Assembly (NCBI GenBank): GCA_036558305.1
Contig: DATBFX010000356.1
Coordinates: 1 to 24,744 of the forward strand
Length of the DNA: 24,744 nucleotides
From: DATBFX01 sp036558305
GTDB lineage: Bacteria; Chloroflexota; Chloroflexia; Thermomicrobiales; UBA6265
Direction: 5' to 3'
Shown here: one piece after another, positions 1 to 6,503 of the stretch
Position numbering within the stretch: position 1 is the stretch's first letter
Layout of the letters: each line of letters starts with the position of its first letter
Translations under genes and position numbers: made by a program
Notes under the pieces: model-generated
What the model saw: the letters and a program-made list of their open reading frames with translations, nothing else
What the model was told of the DNA's origin: nothing
Databases searched by the model: none

Positions 1-86
1 AGGGCCGCGCGCAGTGGCGTGGCGATCCTCTCGAACTCCGCCGGCCAGCGCTCGTCGTACGGCACGATCGCGATCGGATGTTCCAT
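1..86 (-). CDS. GrpB-family (UPF0157) protein, N-terminal fragment
   Basis: Only the first 28 codons are inside the window; the gene runs off the left edge. The start ATG (complement of 84-86) is preceded by a good Shine-Dalgarno sequence, GGGAGGGG. The peptide opens MEHPIAIVPYDERWPAEF and continues with a leucine/arginine helix. The pattern I-x-I-V-P-Y-D-x-x-W-P-x-x-F is the hallmark N-terminus of the GrpB/UPF0157 family, which has a nucleotidyltransferase-like fold and mostly unknown function. Family membership rests on this short stretch only. The gene is divergent from the GMC oxidoreductase. Confidence 0.6.
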   Translation of the reverse strand, partial: MEHPIAIVPYDERWPAEFERIATPLRAA

Positions 87-395
87 GATCGTCCCCTCCC
101 GGTGCCGGTCGGTCGAGGCGGGAGTCGTCTCTCGCCGACGCGTGCCGCGGCCGAATGGTACCGCGGGGCGGGGGTGGTGGCGACGCGTCGGGAGCGGACT
201 CGCTCGGGTGATCGATGAGCGACCGTGGCGGGCGGCGAGGAGGGATCGGCGCGAGCCACCGGGGCAAGGCGGAGCGGTGACGAGCCGGGCGTTTGGCCTG
301 GTAGGCCGCGCGTCGATAATCCATGCGAAGCGGGGCCGGGGTAGAATCGGGGCGCAAACTCCTGGCAGGTCGTCCGACGCGAAGCGAGGGATGCC
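87..395. other. Divergent intergenic region, no gene seen
   Basis: These 309 bases separate two divergent genes and should hold both promoters. No convincing ORF with a ribosome binding site was found. A possible -10 for the rightward gene is TAGAAT at 342-347, but no good -35 lies 16-18 bases before it. The Shine-Dalgarno of the rightward gene is GCGAGGG at 384-390. Confidence 0.4.
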
Positions 396-1928
396 ATGGT
401 GGGCAGCGGGCAGTTCGACGTCGTGCTGGTCGGTGCGGGGCCGGCCGGATGCGTGCTGGCACGGCGCCTGACGGAGGATGCGGGGCGGACGGTTGCGCTG
501 GTGGAGGCGGGGCCGGACTACGGCGTCGATCCGAATGCCTGGCCGGCGGTGTTTCGCGACCCGACCGTCGTCGCACCGGATCTGCACGGGTGGGGATACC
601 TGCACGCGGGGCGACCGGCAGACCGGCCGCTCTCGCTGGCGCGCGCGCGGATGGTAGGGGGGACGTCGACGATCAACGGCTGTGTCTGGTTGCGCGGTTC
701 GGCGGCGGACTACGACGGGTGGGCCGCGCGCGGCAATCCCGGTTGGGGATTTGCCGATCTCTTGCCCTTTTTTCGACGGGCCGAGACCGATCCGATCGGC
801 GGCCCGTTCCACGGCGGCGACGGTCCCGTACCGGTCTTCCGCGCGGCGGAGACCGAACTCACCCGGCTCGATCGTGCCCTGGTCGAGGCCGCGAGAGCGA
901 TTGGCTTCCCTCGCGTCGCCGACTTCAATGGTGACGCCGCCCAGCGTCCGGGTGTCGGCCCGGCGCCGAAGAACGTCGAGGACGGGGTACGGATGAACGG
1001 CGCCTTCACCTACCTCGCCCCGGTTCGCTCGCGACCGAACCTCACGCTCATCCCCGAGGCGCTGGTCGACCGGGTTTGCGTGGAGGATGGGCGGGCAACG
1101 GGGGTGCGGTTGGCCCACGGGCGAGAGGTCCGCGGGCGAGAGGTGGTGCTGTGCGCGGGGGCCTTCGGGTCGCCGGCGATCCTGTTGCGGTCCGGGATCG
1201 GTCCGGCGGCGGAGTTGGGTCGGCACGGGATCGGCGTGGTCGCCGAGCGGGCGGGGGTGGGGGAGTCGTTGCTCGATCACCCGTTGATCGTCGGGCTGAT
1301 GGAGTGCACGATCGCGCCGGGCTACGAACCGACCGCACCGACGTTCGCCCCGATCATCCTCAAGGCGCGCAGCGGCCAGGCAACCGACGAGATCGACCTC
1401 CACGTCTACCAGGGTCAGTCGTGGGACGCCGGGCGTGGCGCCTGGAGTTTCTGGTTCTCGGTCAGTCTTCAGCAGGCGTTCTCGCGCGGCCGGGTGCGGT
1501 TGACCTCGCCCGATCCGGAGGCGTCGCTGGAGATCGACCACGCCCACCTCGCCGATCCGCACGATCGCGAAGCCCTCTGCGACGGGGTCGAACTCGTCAA
1601 CCGGCTCGCCGCGACGCCGCCACTCGCCGGCGCAGTGACGCCGGTTCCCGAACGGACGATGCGGTGGCGCGATCGGGACGAGTTGCGGGCGCTGGTCGGA
1701 GCAAGTCCCGGAACCACGTTCCACCCCTCGGGGACGTGTCGGATGGGGCCGAGCGACGATCCGGCGGCGGTGGTCGATCAGGCGGGGCGAGTGCACGGGA
1801 TTGGCGGGTTGCGGGTCGCGGACGCGTCGATCTTCCCGACGATTCCCCGCGCGAATATCCATTGCACGATCGTGGCGGCGGCGGAGAAGATCGCGGAGGA
1901 CATGCGGCGAGGCGGAGCGCCGGCGTGA
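396..1928 (+). CDS. GMC-family FAD-dependent oxidoreductase (choline dehydrogenase-like)
   Basis: The 510-residue protein has the standard GMC layout. The N-terminal Rossmann motif V-G-A-G-P-A-G (residues 12-18) binds FAD, with an acidic residue closing the second strand (ALVEAGP, about 34-40). The GMC signature follows as GGTSTINGCVWLRG (about 87-100). The C-terminal part has HPSGTCRMG, then GGLRVADASIFP and RANIHCT, where catalytic His and Asn residues sit in the family. These enzymes oxidise alcohols, sugars or choline with FAD; the substrate cannot be told here. The length is normal. The ATG follows GCGAGGG by five bases. In the final motif ANIHCT replaces the commoner GN-x-x-AP. The gene appears monocistronic and converges on the cysteine-rich gene. 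Confidence 0.9.
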   Translation: MVGSGQFDVVLVGAGPAGCVLARRLTEDAGRTVALVEAGPDYGVDPNAWPAVFRDPTVVAPDLHGWGYLHAGRPADRPLSLARARMVGGTSTINGCVWLRGSAADYDGWAARGNPGWGFADLLPFFRRAETDPIGGPFHGGDGPVPVFRAAETELTRLDRALVEAARAIGFPRVADFNGDAAQRPGVGPAPKNVEDGVRMNGAFTYLAPVRSRPNLTLIPEALVDRVCVEDGRATGVRLAHGREVRGREVVLCAGAFGSPAILLRSGIGPAAELGRHGIGVVAERAGVGESLLDHPLIVGLMECTIAPGYEPTAPTFAPIILKARSGQATDEIDLHVYQGQSWDAGRGAWSFWFSVSLQQAFSRGRVRLTSPDPEASLEIDHAHLADPHDREALCDGVELVNRLAATPPLAGAVTPVPERTMRWRDRDELRALVGASPGTTFHPSGTCRMGPSDDPAAVVDQAGRVHGIGGLRVADASIFPTIPRANIHCTIVAAAEKIAEDMRRGGAPA

Positions 1929-2016
1929 TCGTCCTGCCTCTTTGGGAGGAGACCCCGTCAGCCGCGCCACCCCCGATCTGCTCGCGGCGAACCGCTCCGT
2001 CATCTTGAACCGACGA

Positions 2017-2036
2017 GCGCCCTTGCCGACGGGCGC
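2017..2036. terminator. Stem-loop between convergent genes
   Basis: GCGCCC (2017-2022) and GGGCGC (2031-2036) form a 6-bp GC stem with an 8-base loop. It lies between the GMC gene and the cysteine-rich gene, seven bases past the latter's stop. There is no T-run on either strand, so intrinsic termination is only a suggestion. Confidence 0.3.
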
Positions 2037-2043
2037 CCGCGAT

Positions 2044-3312
2044 CTAAACGCAGGAGGGGGTGTCCTGCTCAAGCAGGTGGCACTGCGTACCGACGGGGCA
2101 GCAGAAGTCGTAGCATCCTTCCTGGTCAAATGGACAACACACGAAGTGCGGCGTCCCGTCGGAGAAGTTGGCGCCACTGCATTGTTTGTTGTCCAACGGG
2201 CAACATTCCCTCTGGCAGGCGACCGAGTCCTTGTCGCAGCAGAGACCGTTTGGATCCGTGCCGCATCGGTACGGCGAGCCATTGCCGGGGCAGCAGGGAG
2301 CGCCGTCCGGGCAGCAAAAGAAATCGCCGAACTCGGGCCTGGTCTCGCAGACCTGCTGGCCGTCGGGGCATTGGCCGCATTGGCCCCGGCACACCCCGTC
2401 GCCACAGCATTCCTCGTTCGGGAAGCAGCAGACGCCGTCGCAGCACTGCCGGTCGGCGGGGCAGCAGCGGTCGCCGCAACAGTGCTCGCCCGCGAGGCAG
2501 CAGGTGTTTCCGCAGCATGCTGCACCCGCGTCGCAGCAGGCGCCGCTGCCCTGGCAGCAGTGCTGGTTCTCCCCGCAACAGTGCACCGCGCTGCCCTCGC
2601 CGCAGGGCGGGCCGGACGGGCAGCAGAGTTGGGCTTCGGCGGCGGTGAAGCCGAGGTCGCAGCAGACGTCGCCGGCGCAGAGGTGATCGGTGCAACACCT
2701 GTGACCGCAGCACGATTTGCCCGCGGCGCAGCAGACGCCATCGCAGCAGAGGCCGTTGCTGTTGAAGCAGCCGGCGTTGTCGATCTGATTGACGCACGCC
2801 CCGTTCTTGCAGACGTGACAGTCGGTGGTGCCGCATTGCTGCCCGTTCTTCGCGGGGTTGGGCCGGCACCGGCCCTGCTCGCAGCGCCCGCACTCCGGGC
2901 AGTCCGCGTCGGCGCAGCAGTGGTCCTTCGGCACGCACCGGTGGTTGCAGCAGCGCTGCCGTTCGTTGCAGTTCAACGGTTGGCATCGGTACGTGCGACC
3001 GTCCTGTTTGCAGGCCTCGCAGGTGGAACAGCGGTCGTCGTGGGGGCGGCAGGTGAACGAGGGCGCGCTGCACCGTTGGCACCCGTCGCAGTGGAACGTC
3101 GGATCGACGACGCAGGCGCCGTGGGCGCAGACGCCGCACCCGCCGCAACGGGTGCCGTCCGGCGTCCCCCTGCAATTCCGCGCCGCGGCGGCCTCCTCGG
3201 CCCGGGCGGCGACGAGCCCGGCGGCGAGCGCGCCCAGCCCCGTGAGGAGACCGCGCCTGGAGGACGCTCCGGCGATCGTGCGCGCCCACCGATCGAACGT
3301 CTGTCCGTCCAT
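2044..3312 (-). CDS. Tat-exported cysteine-rich protein with granulin-like CC repeats
   Basis: The 422-residue protein starts MDGQTFDRWAR, followed by a twin-arginine signal (SSRRGLLTGLGALAAGLVA, about 17-35) and an Ala-rich cleavage region. Everything after residue 45 is extremely rich in cysteine. The middle (about 190-330) is built of short units of the type CCG-x-x-CC-x5-CC, spaced much like granulin or knottin modules. The ATG at 3312 is preceded by TGGAGGG; an in-frame ATG 38 codons upstream has no ribosome site and would spoil the signal. The likely location is outside the membrane, with the fold held by disulfides or metal. Function is unknown. A homologous N-terminus recurs at 9172 and 10145. 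The GC-rich Cys codons generate long shadow frames on the other strand. Confidence 0.8.
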   Translation of the reverse strand: MDGQTFDRWARTIAGASSRRGLLTGLGALAAGLVAARAEEAAAARNCRGTPDGTRCGGCGVCAHGACVVDPTFHCDGCQRCSAPSFTCRPHDDRCSTCEACKQDGRTYRCQPLNCNERQRCCNHRCVPKDHCCADADCPECGRCEQGRCRPNPAKNGQQCGTTDCHVCKNGACVNQIDNAGCFNSNGLCCDGVCCAAGKSCCGHRCCTDHLCAGDVCCDLGFTAAEAQLCCPSGPPCGEGSAVHCCGENQHCCQGSGACCDAGAACCGNTCCLAGEHCCGDRCCPADRQCCDGVCCFPNEECCGDGVCRGQCGQCPDGQQVCETRPEFGDFFCCPDGAPCCPGNGSPYRCGTDPNGLCCDKDSVACQRECCPLDNKQCSGANFSDGTPHFVCCPFDQEGCYDFCCPVGTQCHLLEQDTPSCV

Positions 3313-3445
3313 CGATGTCCCTCCAGGCGATCGAATCGCCCGCGGATCGGGTTGCAGTGCAGAGTCACGCTCCTCCCTCGCGGAGGGGCGCACGACGAAC
3401 GTATGCCCTCGCGCGCTCGAGCGCATCGGTGAAGATCGCCCAACT

Positions 3446-3492
3446 CGCGCCGTGACGGGATAGGCAATCGTCGCCTACCCGCTCACGGCGCG
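3446..3492. other. Long imperfect hairpin in an intergenic region
   Basis: The outer arms CGCGCCGTGA (3446-3455) and TCACGGCGCG (3483-3492) are a perfect 10-bp inverted repeat. The inner arms TAGGC (3461-3465) and GCCTA (3473-3477) close a 7-base loop. It lies between the methyltransferase stop and the cysteine-rich gene's start, both on minus. It could be a terminator without a T-tract or a structured 5' leader of the cysteine-rich gene. Confidence 0.45.
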
Positions 3493-3515
3493 ACCCCGCC
3501 GCGGCGGGCGTCGGT

Positions 3516-3539
3516 GGCACCGTTGGGACTCCCGGTGCC
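3516..3539. terminator. GC-rich stem-loop after the methyltransferase gene
   Basis: GGCACCG (3516-3522) pairs perfectly with CGGTGCC (3533-3539) around a 10-base loop. It lies about 30 bases downstream of the methyltransferase stop codon. No U-tract follows on the minus strand, so termination is tentative. Confidence 0.3.
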
Positions 3540-3568
3540 GCGGCCGGAGCCGCATCGGAGTGACGGTC

Positions 3569-4384
3569 CTACCGGACGCCGCGGACGGCCCAGGCACGGG
3601 CGATGAGGTGGATGGAGCCGTCGGGTTGGATGGGGAGGGAGGCGCGGATGGTGTCGCGGAGGGCGGCGCGGCGGTCGCGGTCGAGCGCTTTGGCGTAGGC
3701 GGGGGCGGGCCCCTCGCCGCCGAGGAAGGGCGTCCAGTAGTCGTCGAAGTCGCGGAAGACGGTCGGGACGTCGATGGCGCGGGTTTCGACGGCGCTGAGC
3801 CCGGTCTTGCGGAAGAGCGCGGCGAGGTTGTCGGAGTGGCAGAGGGGAAAGCGGGGCCCTTCGTCGAGATCGCGGGCGCTGGGGTCAAGGGCGACGGCGG
3901 CATCCCAGAAGCGGCGCATCAACTGCATCTCGCCGGCGTAGTCCCAGACGTAGGCGGCGACGGTACCGCCGGTCCGCGCCGCGCGCACCATCTCGCGGGC
4001 CGCCTTGAGCTGGTCGGGGGCGGGGACGAAGTTGATGACGAGGCCGGAGACGACGGCGTCGAAGGAGGAGGGGACGGGGAGGGCGCGGGCGTCGCCGACC
4101 TCGTAGCGGACGCGCGGGTCGCTGATGTTGCGGCGGGCGTAGGCGATGTAGGCGGAGGACGGGTCGATGCCGACGACCTCGGCCGGGGACCAGCGGTCGA
4201 GGATGGCCTGGATCAGGGCACCGGTGCCGCAGCCGACGTCGAGCCAGCGGGCGTGAGTGGGGATGGCCAACCAGGCGAGGAACTCGCGGGCGACCAGGCG
4301 GCTCCAGCGACCGACGTAGGGTTCGTATTCTTCGCCGCTTTCCCAGACTTCGGTCGTCGTCGCAGCGGCTCGTCGGTCGGGCAT
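3569..4384 (-). CDS. Class I SAM-dependent methyltransferase
   Basis: The 271-residue protein has SAM-binding motif I as LDVGCGTG (48-55), the acidic post-I strand VVGIDPSS, then a GDARALP motif II region and FDAVVSGLVINF. This is the order of the UbiE/Methyltransf_11 class. The N-terminal stretch YEPYVGRWSRLVAREFL is typical of small-molecule methyltransferases of this group. The substrate is unknown. The ATG is preceded by CAGGAG at good spacing. The neighbours are not obviously in one pathway; the next gene to the right is divergent and separated by a complex repeat. Confidence 0.88.
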   Translation of the reverse strand: MPDRRAAATTTEVWESGEEYEPYVGRWSRLVAREFLAWLAIPTHARWLDVGCGTGALIQAILDRWSPAEVVGIDPSSAYIAYARRNISDPRVRYEVGDARALPVPSSFDAVVSGLVINFVPAPDQLKAAREMVRAARTGGTVAAYVWDYAGEMQLMRRFWDAAVALDPSARDLDEGPRFPLCHSDNLAALFRKTGLSAVETRAIDVPTVFRDFDDYWTPFLGGEGPAPAYAKALDRDRRAALRDTIRASLPIQPDGSIHLIARAWAVRGVR

Positions 4385-4474
4385 TCCCGGTCTCCTGGTC
4401 TGCGTGCCTCGCCTTCACCGGCCCCTCCGGGTGTCTGGTACGCTAAAGCACGACGGGCCGGACGGCAAGGAGGC

Positions 4475-4623
4475 GTCAGTCGTTAGTCGTCAGTCGTCAG
4501 TCGTCAGTGAACGGTCCCAGGTCACAGGTCTCAGGTTTTAAGACGGCTTCCCGTGCCACCTGAGACCTGAACCCTGCCGCTCAAGACCCCATTCTGACGA
4601 CTAACGACTGACGACTGACGACT
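4475..4623. repeat. Composite inverted structure built of two 7-base repeat families
   Basis: The outer arms repeat the heptamer GTCGTCA (4475-4509) and its complement TGACGAC (4595-4623). Segments 4477-4492 and 4595-4610 are perfect 16-base complements. Nested inside, 4516-4536 reads CCCAGGT CACAGGT CTCAGGT, and 4553-4580 reads as four heptamers of the form STGNNNC. Segments 4525-4536 and 4558-4569 are a perfect 12-base inverted repeat. All four blocks keep a strict 7-base period although the words differ. The structure ends 17 bases before the DUF6941-like start codon. Confidence 0.85.
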
Positions 4624-4640
4624 CACAACGGGTGGGCAGT

Positions 4641-5057
4641 GTGCCGCGGGTCGATTGTTTCCTGGTCGCGGATTCGGCGCAAGTGGCGGAGGGGAAGCTC
4701 TACGTCCTCGGCGGGGGGTGGGAGCGGTTGACGGTGCAGCAGGTACCGGTGACGCGGACGGTGGAGATCGCGACGCGGGTGATCGTGGCCTGGACCGAGA
4801 CGAACCGGCCGTTGACGTTCGAGTTGCAGTTGGTGACGGAGGACGGGGAGGCGCTGCTGAATCCGGCGGCGACGCCGTCGGTAACGGTGGGGCGGCCGGT
4901 CCACCTGCGGGAGGGGTCGGATCAGGCGGTGCCGCTGGTGCTGAAGGTGAATGGGGTTTCGCTCAAGCAGGCGGGGCGGTATGTGTTTACGCTGAGTTAT
5001 GAAGGCGAAGAAGTGGCGCGGACGGCGTTCGAAGTGGTGGTGGGGAAGCGGCGGTAG
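4641..5057 (+). CDS. DUF6941-like conserved protein
   Basis: The 138-residue protein begins (M)PRVDCFLVADSAQVAEGKL followed by YVLGGGWERL. This opening, with FLVAD, a short GKLY link and a GGGW, matches as I recall the DUF6941 family, whose role is unknown. The rest alternates beta-strand-like stretches and ends YVFTLSYEGEEVARTAFEVVV, suggesting a beta-sandwich. The GTG at 4641 was chosen because GGGTGGG lies just before it and the family usually begins MP-x-VD; a GTG at 4632 would add three residues but has no ribosome site. Heptamer-repeat arrays crowd both ends of the gene. Confidence 0.7.
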   Translation: MPRVDCFLVADSAQVAEGKLYVLGGGWERLTVQQVPVTRTVEIATRVIVAWTETNRPLTFELQLVTEDGEALLNPAATPSVTVGRPVHLREGSDQAVPLVLKVNGVSLKQAGRYVFTLSYEGEEVARTAFEVVVGKRR

Positions 5058-5078
5058 CGAGCTTCGAGCTTCGAGCTC
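5058..5078. repeat. 7-base tandem repeat, CGAGCTT type
   Basis: Three head-to-tail heptamers, CGAGCTT, CGAGCTT and CGAGCTC, begin on the base right after the TAG stop of the preceding gene. The same heptamer family recurs at 15208-15228. Confidence 0.8.
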
Positions 5079-5112
5079 CGGGTTTGGGTGGTGCGTTCTT
5101 CGGCCTGTGGTC

Positions 5113-5140
5113 CTGCCACCTGGAACGTGTCACTTGCCAC
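5113..5140. repeat. 7-base tandem repeat, CTGNNAC type
   Basis: Four degenerate heptamers, CTGCCAC CTGGAAC GTGTCAC TTGCCAC, span exactly 28 bases in the gap between convergent genes. They end four bases before the aminotransferase stop codon. The block at 4553-4580 (GTGCCAC CTGAGAC CTGAACC CTGCCGC) is the same family and the same length, on the other side of the DUF6941-like gene. Confidence 0.65.
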
Positions 5141-5144
5141 TGAG

Positions 5145-6413
5145 TTAGGGCAGATAGCGCTGACCGACTTTCTGGACGCCGTGGGCGATGCAGGCGAGGT
5201 CGTCGTCGCTGTAGTAGGGGCCGACATTGATGACGACGCCGCGGGCGAGGAGGTCTTCGGCGCGGGGGCAGAGACCGGGGTGGTAGGTGACGCGGCGGTG
5301 GTCGGTGCAGGTGCAGTTGAAGGGGCAGCCGCGGCCGAGTTGGCGTTGTTCGAGGACCTGACGGTTCAGATAGACGGCTTTGCCGCCGTAGACCTTGCCG
5401 GCCGGTACGCCCTCGGCGCGGAGGGCGGCGATCATGGCGTCGGCCGTTTCGACCGTTTGGGGGTAGAGGACGACGGCGAGGGCGTGTTCGTCGCGGCCGG
5501 GGGCGAGGGGCGGCATCTCGACCGGGAGTTCGCCGAGGGCGTCGCGGAGGTAGGCGGTGTTGTGGGCGACGCGGGTGAGGATGTCGTCGAGTTTGGGGAG
5601 TTGGCGGCCGAGGATGGCGCCGGCGAGTTCGGTCAGGCGGAGGTTTTCGCCGAGGACCGGTTCGACGCCGTCGACGCCGCGCTCGACACCGTAGAGGGTC
5701 GGGAATTGGCCGCCCTGGTCGGCGTAGGCGGCGGCGCGCTTGTAGAGCTCCTCGTCGGCGGTGGCGATGGCGCCGCCTTCGCCGCTGGTGATGTTCTTTT
5801 CGAGTTGGAAACTGAAGGCACCGACGTCGCCGATGGTGCCGAGGCGGCGACCGTGGTAGAAGCTGCCGCAGGCCTGGGCGGTATCTTCGATGACACGTAA
5901 ACCGTGGTGGCGGGCGACCGCCACGATCGGGTCCATGTCGGCGGCGACGCCGTAGAGGTGGACCGGGATGATGGCTTTGGTGCGGTCGGTGAGGAGCGGT
6001 TCGACGGCGGCGGGGTCGAGGGAGAAGTGCGCGTCGGACTCGGCGAAGATGGGAATGGCGCCCTGGGCGACGACGGCGTTGACGGTGGCGATGAAGGTGG
6101 CGGCGGGGACGATCACCTCGTCGCCGGCGCCGACGTCGGAGGCGACGAGGGCCAGGCGGAGCGCGGCGGTGCCGGAGGTGCAGGCGAGGACGTAAGGGAG
6201 GCCGAGGTAGGCGGCGAAGTCGCGCTCGAACTGGGCGACCTTGCCGAGCAGATTCGGGCCGTAGTAGCGGAAGAGGGAGCGGCTCGCGAGGACCTCGAGG
6301 ACGGCTTCCCGCTCTTCGTCGCCGATGACGGCGGCGCCTTTGTACCGCTCCAGCGGTTGCGGTACGGCTTTGGGGCCGCCGTCGATGGCGAGTTGGTCGA
6401 GTTCTTGTGCCAT
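5145..6413 (-). CDS. DegT/DnrJ/EryC1/StrS-family PLP aminotransferase
   Basis: The 422-residue protein is a fold-type I aminotransferase of the sugar/cyclitol type. S80-G-T-A binds the cofactor phosphate, VIEDTAQA (174-181) supplies the pyridine-N Asp177, and SFQLEKNITSGEGG (201-214) carries the Schiff-base Lys206. The N-terminus LAIDGGPKAV is also typical. These enzymes add an amino group to keto-sugars or cyclitols, usually from glutamate or glutamine. No other sugar-nucleotide gene is nearby, so the substrate is open. The ATG at 6413 follows GAGGAGG by seven bases; the frame stays open far upstream inside the divergent gene, but that part is an antisense shadow. Confidence 0.92.
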   Translation of the reverse strand: MAQELDQLAIDGGPKAVPQPLERYKGAAVIGDEEREAVLEVLASRSLFRYYGPNLLGKVAQFERDFAAYLGLPYVLACTSGTAALRLALVASDVGAGDEVIVPAATFIATVNAVVAQGAIPIFAESDAHFSLDPAAVEPLLTDRTKAIIPVHLYGVAADMDPIVAVARHHGLRVIEDTAQACGSFYHGRRLGTIGDVGAFSFQLEKNITSGEGGAIATADEELYKRAAAYADQGGQFPTLYGVERGVDGVEPVLGENLRLTELAGAILGRQLPKLDDILTRVAHNTAYLRDALGELPVEMPPLAPGRDEHALAVVLYPQTVETADAMIAALRAEGVPAGKVYGGKAVYLNRQVLEQRQLGRGCPFNCTCTDHRRVTYHPGLCPRAEDLLARGVVINVGPYYSDDDLACIAHGVQKVGQRYLP

Positions 6414-6465
6414 TGCGGCCTCCTCAGGCGACGCAGATCGAATTGATAGACGGCGGGGCGATCTG

Positions 6466-6493
6466 GTGACGCCCTGGCCGACGGGTGCACAAT
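6466..6493 (+). promoter_or_regulatory. Possible promoter of the NTPase/LuxR regulator
   Basis: GTGACG (6466-6471) and CACAAT (6488-6493) are separated by 16 bases and match sigma70 boxes at four of six positions each. If used, transcription would start within a few bases of the ATG at 6504, giving a leaderless message. That fits the absence of a Shine-Dalgarno sequence there. Confidence 0.25.
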
Positions 6494-6503
6494 ACCGCCC
6501 ATT

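Noticed and set aside
1801..3432. Long plus-strand frame of 543 codons, Ala/Val-rich
   Set aside because: It is the antisense of the cysteine-rich gene and has no ribosome site or domain. GC-rich Cys codons keep the opposite frame open.
4475..4623. CRISPR array
   Set aside because: The repeats are 7 bases with no unique spacers and form inverted arms; no cas gene is present.
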